A program made the position numbers and the translations under genes. This document shows positions 37,297 to 44,738 of a stretch of 64,000 nt of DNA, piece by piece; position 1 is the first letter of the stretch; each line of letters opens with the position of its first letter. The DNA is taken from assembly GCA_964291335.2 (NCBI GenBank), contig OZ219748.1, positions 1,612,001-1,676,000 of the forward strand, given 5' to 3'. The notes beneath the pieces were generated by a model. It was not told where the DNA came from and ran no database searches. It worked only from the letters and a program-made list of their open reading frames with translations. Source of the DNA: G964291335 sp964291335. Its GTDB lineage: Bacteria; Chloroflexota; Dehalococcoidia; Lucifugimonadales; UBA3495.

Positions 37297-38220
37297 CTAG
37301 TGGGTATAGCGGATACGGGGGTCCAGGTAAGCGTAAACAATGTCCACCAGCAGGTTGGCCCCGATGTAGATGCCGGCGAAGAAAATCACCACGGACTGAA
37401 CTACCGAGAAGTCTTTGGCGCGCAGGGCGTCAATAGCCAGCAGCCCCACCCCGGGCCAGACGAAGATGGTCTCGATTACCACCGAGCCGGTCATGGCGCC
37501 CCCCAAAACCAGACCGAAGTAGGTTATGGGGGCGATGAGCGCATTGCGCAGGCTGTGCTTCCAGATGACCCGCCATTCCTTGAGGCCTTTAATGCGGGCC
37601 AGCTTCACGTACTCGGTATCCAGCACCTCCAGCATCGAGGAGCGGGTTAAGCGCATCAGGGCGGCCACCTGGAAATAGCCGAGGGCAATGCCGGGCATCA
37701 ATATATGCTTCCAGGTGCCCCGGCCCGAAGTGGGCAGCCATTGCAGCTGAACCGCCAGCACCCACATCAGCATCAGGGCCAGCCAGAAATTGGGGAGGGA
37801 CTGGCCCATCAGGGCGATTATCTTGCCGGCAAAGTCGATGCCGGTATCCTTCTTCACCGCCACAATCACGCCCAGGGGAACGGCCAGCAGAGCGCTCACC
37901 ACCAGGGCAATGGCGGCCAGTTCCAGGGTGGCCGGCAGCCGTTGCCACAGCAGGTCGCGGGCGTCCTGCCCCGGGAAGCGGATCGACTCGCCGAACTTGC
38001 CGGTGGCGAAGTTGCCGATATACGTGAGGTACTGGACGTGCAGGGGCTGATCCAACCCCCAATAGGCGCTTACCCGGGCATAATCCTCCGGCGTCGCGTC
38101 CACGTCCAGCAAGGTGTCCAGCGGGTTGCCGGAGAGCCTCCCCAAACCGAAGACAATCATGCTGACGGCAACCAGGGCTATTGCCGAATGAAAGAGCCGT
38201 ACCAGAATGAAGCGTTGCAT
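37297..38220 (-). CDS. Peptide/nickel-type ABC transporter permease (DppB-like)
   Basis: A 307-aa permease with six membrane segments of the DppB/OppB family. Hallmarks: N-terminal LVRLFHSAIALVAVSMIVFGLGRLSGNPLD, LGLDQPL-type segment (YWGLDQPLHVQYL), EAA-like loop EYVKLARIKGLKEWRVIWKHSLRNALIAPITYFG and C-terminal AYLDPRIRY. With the DppC-like subunit it forms the pore; no ATPase genes (DppD/F) are present in this window, so these must be supplied from elsewhere. Confidence 0.9.
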   Translation of the reverse strand: MQRFILVRLFHSAIALVAVSMIVFGLGRLSGNPLDTLLDVDATPEDYARVSAYWGLDQPLHVQYLTYIGNFATGKFGESIRFPGQDARDLLWQRLPATLELAAIALVVSALLAVPLGVIVAVKKDTGIDFAGKIIALMGQSLPNFWLALMLMWVLAVQLQWLPTSGRGTWKHILMPGIALGYFQVAALMRLTRSSMLEVLDTEYVKLARIKGLKEWRVIWKHSLRNALIAPITYFGLVLGGAMTGSVVIETIFVWPGVGLLAIDALRAKDFSVVQSVVIFFAGIYIGANLLVDIVYAYLDPRIRYTH

Positions 38221-38281
38221 CGAGCCTTTCCGGGGCGCAGGTTAACGCTGCGCCTGACAGTTCAAGCGGTCAAGGCAATAT

Positions 38282-38308
38282 ATTCTATGCCGAACCGCCT
38301 TTTGTCAA
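38282..38308 (-). promoter_or_regulatory. Promoter of the permease operon (divergent)
   Basis: On the minus strand a perfect TTGACA (38303-38308) is followed after 15 nt by TAGAAT (38282-38287), about 60 nt before the DppB-like start. The spacing is slightly short. Confidence 0.45.
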
Positions 38309-38327
38309 TAAGCGAACCGACCGGGTG

Positions 38328-38357
38328 TTGACACCGGGAAAACCGCCGCTCTATACT
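38328..38357 (+). promoter_or_regulatory. Promoter of the divergent binding-protein gene
   Basis: A perfect TTGACA (38328-38333), 18-nt spacer, TATACT (38352-38357), about 88 nt before the ATG at 38445. It lies back to back with the permease promoter, 20 nt away, so both could be controlled together. Confidence 0.6.
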
Positions 38358-38444
38358 CTGTCAGATTTCCGGGGGTTCCCCGCTGGCTCAATTTTAGTAC
38401 CGGAATCGGAATGCCCTATCTGAACTTGGGGAGGTTTCCTGAAG

Positions 38445-40319
38445 ATGACACACTGGTTTGGCCGCTCTCGAGCGCTTCTGTTAAGTTCACTGATTCTGCT
38501 GCTGGTTTTCGTGGTGGCCTGCGGTTCCGCTGCTGCCCCGCAGGTGGTGGAAGTGGAGAAGGAGGTAATCAAGGAAGTCGAGGTAGTCAGGGAGGTTCAA
38601 GTACCTAAAGAGGTGGTCGTTGAAAAAGAGGTAATTCGGGAAGTGCCGGTCGAGGTTATCCGAGAGGTCGAGGTGCTGCGGGAAGTACCCAAAGAAACGG
38701 TGATTGAAAAGGTGGTGATAGCCACCCCGACGCCAGTGCCGGCAATGATGGATGAGGTGGATGCCAAGGTGGAGCGGGTTATCTACGCCCTCGGCGAGGT
38801 GCAGGAAACCAACCGCCACTGGACCGTCGGCCGTCCGTCATATTACCAGTTTGACCCGTATTCCGAGACCCTCATCGGACTGGACGCCCAGACCAACGAG
38901 CGGATACCCCGGCTGGCCAAAAGCTGGGAATCCACGCCCGACGGCCGGGTGTGGACCTTCAAGCTGGAGGAGGGCGTGCCTTTCCACTTCGGCTACGGGG
39001 AGTTCACCTCCGCCGACGTGGTAGCGTCCTTTGACCGCATTCTGGGCGAAGATTCCCAGGTAACCGCAGTGGCCTTTTTTGACGGCGCCACCTACGAAGC
39101 CCCGGATGATTACACGGTGGTATTGAACTTTCCCCAGATTTCGCTGGATACCCCGTCCATTGTTTCCCGCGGCTTCGGCGGCGGCGAAATTATGATGTTG
39201 AGCAAGAACCAGTTCGATACCGACGGGTTGGAAGGGTTCGACGAAAAGCCGGCCGGCACCGGTTCCTATCAGTACGGCGGCAAGACGCTGGGCCAGAGCA
39301 TCTGGTTCGAGAAGGCCCCCCAGCCTCACTGGCGGGGAGAGAACCCGGACTTTCAGGAAGTGGAGCTGCGCTGGGTGCGGGAAGACCTGACCCGCCTGGC
39401 GGCGCTGCTGACCGGCGAAATTCACGTGGCCGCCCTCTCCCGCGAGTTGCAGCTGGAAGCCGGCCGCCGCGGGATGCAGCCGGCCGCTGCCGGGGTGCCT
39501 ACCAACTACCTGACCATGTTCCTGGGCGGCCAATACTACGGCGCCTGGCAGGAAGACTATGACCCCAGCATACCCTGGGCCAACCCGGAAACCGGCAATC
39601 TGGTTCGCCAGGCCATGAACAAGGCCATTAACCGGGAAGAAATGCTGGACCACGTCCTCAAGGGCGACGGTGAACTGATGCTCCTGACCCAGTACCACCC
39701 GGTTCTGGGTGTCTGGAACGAGGACTGGGAAAGCGATTGGGAAGAGATGTACGGCTATGACCCGGACGCCGCCAGGGAGCTGATGGCCGAGGCCGGCTTT
39801 ACCCCGGATAGCCCGATGCCCTTCACTTCTTATAACTACTTCTCTGCCGATGAGCCCGAAACGGCGGTGATGCTGGAAGCATTGATTAACTACTGGGAAC
39901 CCATCGGCATCGACGTAACCCTGCTGGACAGCGAATGGGGCACTGTCCGCAAGAACTACCGGGAGCGGACCGACTTCATCAAGAAGGGCGGCTGGGGCAA
40001 CGTAATCACCATGCGCTCTCTGACTAACCGCCTGCGCAGTTGGTCTTCCGCCCAGGGAGTAGGCGGCGCCGGCTATTACTCCGACGTCATTGAGCGTAAT
40101 TATGCGGCCTACCAGGCGCTGGATTCGGTGGACCATGACCGAATTAACCAGTTGCTGCTGGAAGTGGGCGATGACAAGTACTACAACTTTGCCGACATCC
40201 CCTTCTTCTGGTTCAGCCTGACGGTAATGTTCAACCCGGAGGTGGTGGAAAGCTGGACCTTCCCCGGCACCGCCGGTTCCAAGACCAGCCATTGGAACCT
40301 GCTGCGGGCCGCCCGGTAA
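38445..40319 (+). CDS. Family 5 (peptide-type) ABC substrate-binding lipoprotein with Glu-Val-rich stalk
   Basis: A 624-aa extracytoplasmic binding protein. Signal peptide with lipobox VFVVACGS at about residue 26, then a stalk of charged repeats (VEKEVIKEVEVVREVQVPKE type) to about residue 85, TPTPVP, and the family 5 binding domain (LAKSWESTPDGRVWTFKLEEGVPFHFG; FTSADVVASFDRILGE; AVMLEALINYWEPIGIDV). The charged stalk is common in Chloroflexota binding proteins. Encoded divergently from matching permeases, it is their probable partner. GGGGAGG lies 11 nt before the ATG. Confidence 0.88.
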   Translation: MTHWFGRSRALLLSSLILLLVFVVACGSAAAPQVVEVEKEVIKEVEVVREVQVPKEVVVEKEVIREVPVEVIREVEVLREVPKETVIEKVVIATPTPVPAMMDEVDAKVERVIYALGEVQETNRHWTVGRPSYYQFDPYSETLIGLDAQTNERIPRLAKSWESTPDGRVWTFKLEEGVPFHFGYGEFTSADVVASFDRILGEDSQVTAVAFFDGATYEAPDDYTVVLNFPQISLDTPSIVSRGFGGGEIMMLSKNQFDTDGLEGFDEKPAGTGSYQYGGKTLGQSIWFEKAPQPHWRGENPDFQEVELRWVREDLTRLAALLTGEIHVAALSRELQLEAGRRGMQPAAAGVPTNYLTMFLGGQYYGAWQEDYDPSIPWANPETGNLVRQAMNKAINREEMLDHVLKGDGELMLLTQYHPVLGVWNEDWESDWEEMYGYDPDAARELMAEAGFTPDSPMPFTSYNYFSADEPETAVMLEALINYWEPIGIDVTLLDSEWGTVRKNYRERTDFIKKGGWGNVITMRSLTNRLRSWSSAQGVGGAGYYSDVIERNYAAYQALDSVDHDRINQLLLEVGDDKYYNFADIPFFWFSLTVMFNPEVVESWTFPGTAGSKTSHWNLLRAAR

Positions 40320-40360
40320 GCGGCAGTATAACGCCGCCGGCAGGCTGGCCGGCAGCTAAC

Positions 40361-40398
40361 GGGGCCTTCCGGAGAACTGACCGGAAGGCCCCGTTTTT
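40361..40398 (+). terminator. Rho-independent terminator
   Basis: GGGGCCTTCCGG (40361-40372), 8-nt loop, CCGGAAGGCCCC (40381-40392), then GTTTTTG. A perfect 12-bp stem with a T5 tail, 42 nt after the binding-protein stop. The rest of the gap to 40688 contains a direct repeat of CCGCTTTGGCACGGCC and a promoter but no gene. Confidence 0.85.
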
Positions 40399-40584
40399 GT
40401 CCTGCCGCAAGGCAGACTGGCGGGCATAACGCACACTGCCCGCCGACCAGCCGGGAAGACCCCGGCCTATCGCCGCTTTGGCACGGCCGCAATCGGGTAT
40501 GCCCGCCCTGGCCTGGCTGTCCGTCATCCCGCGCTTCCCCGCTTTGGCACGGCCATAATGCAAGGGCTGCCACCCTGCCGGCCC

Positions 40585-40613
40585 TTTATCCGCCGGGCCG
40601 GGTTAGCTATAAT
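40585..40613 (+). promoter_or_regulatory. Promoter of the Rieske protein gene
   Basis: TTTATC (40585-40590), 17-nt spacer, TATAAT (40608-40613), about 75 nt before the ATG at 40689. Confidence 0.45.
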
Positions 40614-40688
40614 GGCAGCGCCACAGAGTAACCGGCTGCTTGAACCGGGTAAGCAAATGCCCCCGGTAAGCAAAGGACAGGAGGAGAT

Positions 40689-41012
40689 ATGGCCGATTTT
40701 GTAAAGGTTGCCGAGTTGAGCGATGTACCCCCCGGAGACATGAAAGCGGTGGACGTGGGCGATGACCAGATTCTGCTGGTCAACGTGGCTGGCGATGTGC
40801 ATGCCTGCGAAGATATTTGCAGCCACGCCTACGCCTCCCTGTCCGAGGGCGACCTGGACGGCTCCGAGGTGCAATGCCCCCTGCACGGGGCGGTGTTCAA
40901 CGTGCGGACGGGCCAGGCGCTTACTCCGCCGGCAGTAGAGGCGCTCCGCACCTTCGAGGTAAAGGTGGAAGGCAACGATATTCTGGTGGGGCCAGCCCGG
41001 GAAGAGGCCTGA
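40689..41012 (+). CDS. Rieske [2Fe-2S] ferredoxin
   Basis: A 107-aa small Rieske protein, the length of dioxygenase-type ferredoxins and NirD-like proteins. The cluster ligands are visible: C-x-H in DICSHAYASL and C-x-x-H in QCPLHGAVF, with the spacing typical of the family. The rest is the standard beta fold (ILLVNVAGDVHACED ... FEVKVEGNDILVG). It would carry single electrons to an oxygenase or reductase; no such partner is encoded nearby. GGAGGAG precedes the ATG. Confidence 0.9.
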   Translation: MADFVKVAELSDVPPGDMKAVDVGDDQILLVNVAGDVHACEDICSHAYASLSEGDLDGSEVQCPLHGAVFNVRTGQALTPPAVEALRTFEVKVEGNDILVGPAREEA

Positions 41013-41170
41013 CCGGTCCGGTTGACTGCCCTTTCAGTCAGCGGTGGAAGCGGAAAGTGGCGGATTTGCAACCGCACCGGCACCCCTGTGTGTGATGGTT
41101 CACGGTTTTGCTGCCCGGCGTCAGGTGGTCGCTGTTGGCCGGGCGGGAAACCCTTTTAGCAGCCTGCCGG

Positions 41171-41746
41171 CTAGTTAGGCGCTCCCGCCTCGGAGAAGGG
41201 CCAATAAACCAGCCACACCCGGCCAATGATGTTCTTGTCCGGCACCGGCCCCCAATCGCGCGAGTCGTTGCTGTACCCCCGGTTGTCGCCCATCACGAAA
41301 TACTCGTCCTTCGCCAGAACGCGCGGCGGCAGACTTACCGAATCCGGGTTAGCCACGTACGGTTCCAGGTGCGTTTGTCCGTTTCGCTTCAGTTTGCCGG
41401 CAACAATCTCCACTTCATCCCCGGGCAGGCCCACTACCCGCTTGACGAAGTCCCGCCTGGGTTCACTGGGGTAGCGGAAAACTATAATATCGCCGAACTG
41501 CGGCTCGCTGAACGGGTAATGCACTTTGACTTCGGGCGGACGCCAGAAGGGAATGATGCGGGCAAGGCGGTTCTGGTCAAAGCGCCAATAGCTCAACTTG
41601 TTTACCACCAGGTACTGGCTTCCCTTCAGCGTGGGGGACATGCTCTGCCCTTCCACCCGAAAGTTCTGCATGCTGGCCTGGATTGCGATAAACACCACCA
41701 CCGCCAGAACCACCGCTTCCAGAATTTCCCTTGTTACTGCCGACAT
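41171..41746 (-). CDS. lepB: Signal peptidase I
   Basis: A 191-aa membrane-anchored peptidase that removes signal peptides from exported proteins. One N-terminal membrane anchor (LEAVVLAVVVFIAIQA) is followed by the catalytic domain with the Ser nucleophile in VEGQSMSPTL (about residue 36), the Lys general base in DFVKRVVGLPGDEV and the box E signature MGDNRGYSNDSRDWG. Length and motifs fit the Gram-positive/Chloroflexota type. Many exported lipoproteins in this window are clients of the Sec system, although lipoproteins themselves need LspA. Confidence 0.94.
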   Translation of the reverse strand: MSAVTREILEAVVLAVVVFIAIQASMQNFRVEGQSMSPTLKGSQYLVVNKLSYWRFDQNRLARIIPFWRPPEVKVHYPFSEPQFGDIIVFRYPSEPRRDFVKRVVGLPGDEVEIVAGKLKRNGQTHLEPYVANPDSVSLPPRVLAKDEYFVMGDNRGYSNDSRDWGPVPDKNIIGRVWLVYWPFSEAGAPN

Positions 41747-41812
41747 ACTTCAGGCAACCCGCTCATTAGCGTCATTTGACCAGAATGGAAAAACCCTTCT
41801 TCTGACCAGTCT

Positions 41813-41841
41813 AATTTAATCTAAAAGCAGGCTAAAGGCAA
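41813..41841 (-). promoter_or_regulatory. Promoter of lepB
   Basis: On the minus strand TTGCCT (41836-41841), 17-nt spacer, TAAATT (41813-41818), about 67 nt before the lepB ATG. Confidence 0.45.
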
Positions 41842-41873
41842 CCGGGCGTCGCCACCCGGTTGGGCTGCCAACA

Positions 41874-41902
41874 TTGTCGGCCAGCCTGGGCCGTGCTATG
41901 CT
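41874..41902 (+). promoter_or_regulatory. Promoter of the putative metal-handling genes
   Basis: TTGTCG (41874-41879), 17-nt spacer, TATGCT (41897-41902), about 35 nt before the TTG start at 41937. Confidence 0.4.
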
Positions 41903-41936
41903 GTTAAAGTACTTATAAAATGCGAGCATAAGCGAT

Positions 41937-42494
41937 TTGCCGCTCCTTTCTGCTGTCCCTTACTGCCGGCTGCGCCGGTTGGCATTAGTCTTTCTGGTTC
42001 TGGCCGCCACTATTGCCTTCGGGTTTGCGCCGGCTTCGGCCAACGGCCGCGCCACGGTAATCGCCAACCATGAGCAGGGGCCTTACCGGGTAGAGGTGGC
42101 GATTGTGCCCAGCCGGCCGGTGGTCAACAACACGCACCTCAGCGTGCGACTGTTTCCTTTGGGCAGCGAAAGCCCGCTGACCCGCGCCCGGGTGCAGGTC
42201 AGCGCTGCCGGGCCGGCTAACTCCGGCGGTTTCGGGCCTTTGGTTGCCGACAACAACGTGCTGCCCCAGTTTTTCGAAACCACTTTGCCTTTTGCCGAAC
42301 CCGGCCCCTGGCGGGTCAGCATCAGCGTGGCTACCGACCTGGGGCAGGAAACGATACTGGTTCCGATGGAGGTTCGGGCCAGGGAACCGATTAACCTGAT
42401 TCTGCTGGCAGCCATTGCGGTAGCCGTAGCGGCGCTGGTTATCTGGACTTACGATCGCCTGCGCAGCCGCCGTCGCCGCCGGACATTATCCTGA
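41937..42494 (+). CDS. Exported membrane-anchored protein, FixH/YtkA- or CopC-like
   Basis: A 185-aa protein starting at TTG 41937. A signal peptide (LALVFLVLAATIAFGFAPASA) is followed by a beta-sandwich domain (GPYRVEVAIVPSRPVVNNTHLSVRLFPL ... GPWRVSISVATDLGQET) like the YtkA/FixH family found with copper-related proteins. A C-terminal membrane segment (INLILLAAIAVAVAALVIW) ends in a basic tail (RLRSRRRRR). The two following genes also encode exported proteins with many histidines, so a periplasmic or envelope role in metal or copper handling is inferred. Confidence 0.6.
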   Translation: MPLLSAVPYCRLRRLALVFLVLAATIAFGFAPASANGRATVIANHEQGPYRVEVAIVPSRPVVNNTHLSVRLFPLGSESPLTRARVQVSAAGPANSGGFGPLVADNNVLPQFFETTLPFAEPGPWRVSISVATDLGQETILVPMEVRAREPINLILLAAIAVAVAALVIWTYDRLRSRRRRRTLS

Positions 42495-42537
42495 AATAAT
42501 TCCCGCCGGCAGAGCAGGGTAAAGGTTTTAGCGTATT

Positions 42538-42957
42538 ATGGCGGAACTGCTCCGTCCTTTGGCAATTATCGGGCTTTATGCCCTGTTGCTGCCGGTTTTC
42601 GGCCCGGCGCTGGACCACCACTTCGCTGAGTGGCAGCACAACCACGACCATATTTATCTGGGCAGCCGGGCCGGTTTCGGCGCCGACCACGTCCATGCCT
42701 ACGAGCTTTCCGGCCGGCACGAACACCGGCCGGCGCCGGCCAGTCGGAACGGTCAACCCCTTCCCGAAGGCCTGGTTTTTCTCACTGCCTTCGACAGTGC
42801 CGGCGCCGGGGCCGTCTATGCGCCCATCGGTTCAGCCGCCGCCTCGCTCTGCTTCCCCGCCTCGGGCGGCTGCCCGCCCCTGGCCGGCTATCTGGCCGAG
42901 GAGTCGGTTCCCCCCGGTTTCACCCCTGCTCCGCCGCGCAAGCCGCCGACTTTTTAG
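42538..42957 (+). CDS. Exported histidine-rich small protein
   Basis: A 139-aa protein with an N-terminal hydrophobic stretch (LAIIGLYALLLPVFGPAL) and a first half unusually rich in histidine (DHHFAEW.HNHDHIY, DHVHAYELSGRHEH), which suggests metal binding. The C-terminal half has one Cys pair (ASLCFPASGGCPPL) and a Pro-rich tail. It lies 43 nt after the FixH-like gene on the same strand. No named family is recognised. Confidence 0.55.
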   Translation: MAELLRPLAIIGLYALLLPVFGPALDHHFAEWQHNHDHIYLGSRAGFGADHVHAYELSGRHEHRPAPASRNGQPLPEGLVFLTAFDSAGAGAVYAPIGSAAASLCFPASGGCPPLAGYLAEESVPPGFTPAPPRKPPTF

Positions 42958-43210
42958 CCTTCCGGGCCGGCCGACCGGGTTGTCGGCGGCGCCAACGCTG
43001 TTTGCCATTCCTTTCCTTCCGCCGGCTCCGGCCGGTTCAGCAGCGGCTGGCCGGCTGAAGCGTCCGACCGGAAAGCCGCCGGAGCTTTGCCGCTCCCGGT
43101 TGGTTCCCTTAATGCGCGGAACCAACCGGGGATGCCCGGTAAACCCAATGGCCCGAATAAGGAATGGCCGGCTCTCCCCTCGTCTGAAGTATTGGCTCTG
43201 GAGGCTCGTT

Positions 43211-44545
43211 ATGCAGTTTTATGGTTCTAACCGGCTGATTTGGTTTGTGGGGCCGCTGCTGGCCTTTGCCCTGCTGCTGACTGCCGCCTGCGGCGGCGGC
43301 AGCGCCCCTGAAGATGTTTCCTTTACGGCAGCCTTTGCCGACGGAAAGCTGACCCCGGATACCCTGCAAGTCAGGCAGGGCGACAACATAACCCTGAGTA
43401 TCGAAAGCGACCGGCCCGGCGTTTTTCACCTGCACGGCTATGACCTGGAACGGGAAGCGGCGCCGGGCGCCAATGCCGACTTTCAGTTTGCGGCCGACGC
43501 CACGGGGCGTTTTTTGATTAACTTCCACGGGCCGGCCAACCAGCCGGAGGCTGACCCGGCCGACGTCCTGGAAAAGAGTATGCAGGATCTGGCCGGCTTG
43601 GCCCATTCCGCTTCGGACAGCCGGAATGTGGGTGGTATGGCCTACACCGGCAGCGTCAACCCGTCCTCCGACGGGCCGGACGCCCTGGGCCTGAATGAAA
43701 GCATGGGCCACGCCAGCGGCGGCGGCATGGACCACGGCAGTATGGAGCACGGCCTGGCGGAAGTGGCCCGCCCGGCTGCCGTGTCCATAAACGCGCGGGC
43801 CGATGACCACGGCGGCGTCCACGTTGGGCTTGCAACCGAGGGTTGGCGCTGGGCCCCGGAAGAGGTTAACCTGGAAAACTCGCCCAACGCCGGCCACGCT
43901 CACATCTATGTCGATGGCGTAAAGATGAGCCGGGTTTATGGCCCCTATCACTACCTGCCTGACCTGGAACCCGGCCAGCGCAACGTGCGGGTTAACCTGA
44001 ACGACAATCAGCATAGCGTTATGACCTGGCAGGGTGAACCATTGGAAGCTTCGGTTACGGTAACCGTACCCCCGGCCAGCGCTGACCGTCGCCCGCCGGA
44101 GCCGGTAGTCGCCGAAGCGCCCATGTCAGTGGGAATCGTCCCCCATGCGGATGCGCTGGGCGGGTATAACCTGCAAGTTTCCGCGCCGGGCTTTACCTTC
44201 GCCCAGGAACCCGGTCTTCCCCATGTGCCGGGACAGGGTTACGCCTTGCTCAGTATCAATGGCGAGCCCTTTAACCGTATGTATGTACCCTGGCTGCAAG
44301 CGCCGGCCCAGGGAGCGGGAACCCATACCTTCAGCGTAGCCCTGCTGAACAATGAGGGCCGGCCTTATCATTACAATGGGCGGCCGGTGTCAGCTACAGT
44401 GTCGGTGGATGAAGGGGATAAGGGAGAACCAAGCGGCCCGGGCCACCACGCTGACGGCGCAGCCGGCGGCGACCACCACCACGGCGGGGACGGCGCCGCG
44501 GCCGTTGAGTTGGAGCTGGGTTACCTGGAGGTGCTGCCCCGGTAG
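43211..44545 (+). CDS. Cupredoxin-like lipoprotein with tandem His-rich domains
   Basis: A 444-aa exported lipoprotein (lipobox LLLTAACGGG). Residues about 35-115 resemble a cupredoxin (TPDTLQVRQGDNITLSIESDRPGVFHLHGYD). A Met/His-rich linker (SMGHASGGGMDHGSMEHG) follows; then two related domains (HGGVHVGLATEGWRWAPE...AGHAHIYVDGVKMSRVYG and its degenerate copy ADALGGYNLQVSAPGFTF...YALLSINGEPFNRMYV), and a His-rich tail (GDHHHGGDG). ATG 43211 has GGAGG 7 nt upstream; the open frame extends further upstream but has no site. Copper capture or storage at the cell surface is the likely role, inferred from composition and fold. The 253 nt before it contain no gene. Confidence 0.7.
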   Translation: MQFYGSNRLIWFVGPLLAFALLLTAACGGGSAPEDVSFTAAFADGKLTPDTLQVRQGDNITLSIESDRPGVFHLHGYDLEREAAPGANADFQFAADATGRFLINFHGPANQPEADPADVLEKSMQDLAGLAHSASDSRNVGGMAYTGSVNPSSDGPDALGLNESMGHASGGGMDHGSMEHGLAEVARPAAVSINARADDHGGVHVGLATEGWRWAPEEVNLENSPNAGHAHIYVDGVKMSRVYGPYHYLPDLEPGQRNVRVNLNDNQHSVMTWQGEPLEASVTVTVPPASADRRPPEPVVAEAPMSVGIVPHADALGGYNLQVSAPGFTFAQEPGLPHVPGQGYALLSINGEPFNRMYVPWLQAPAQGAGTHTFSVALLNNEGRPYHYNGRPVSATVSVDEGDKGEPSGPGHHADGAAGGDHHHGGDGAAAVELELGYLEVLPR

Positions 44546-44586
44546 CCCAGCTGGCAACGCTGCTCCTTTTCCCGACGGAAAATAGT

Positions 44587-44610
44587 GGGGCAGACCGGCC
44601 GGTCTGCCCC
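44587..44610. terminator. Perfect palindrome, terminator-like
   Basis: A 24-nt perfect palindrome of GGGGCAGACCGG with its complement, followed by GCTTTCGG, 42 nt after the plus-strand stop and between convergent genes. Confidence 0.5.
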
Positions 44611-44738
44611 GCTTTCGGGTCAGTGAAACGCCGCCGGCGGCCGGCCGCCATGCCCACGGCGCCGCCCCGGCCCGCCGGGAATTGTCCTTCGGGGGAACAG
44701 CCCTGGCAGCAGCGAAAATGCAGACCGGCGGCCGGTAA

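Noticed and set aside
42578..43210. Upstream extension of the cupredoxin-like lipoprotein
   Set aside because: It overlaps another gene in a different frame; the signal peptide and ribosome site fix the start at 43211.
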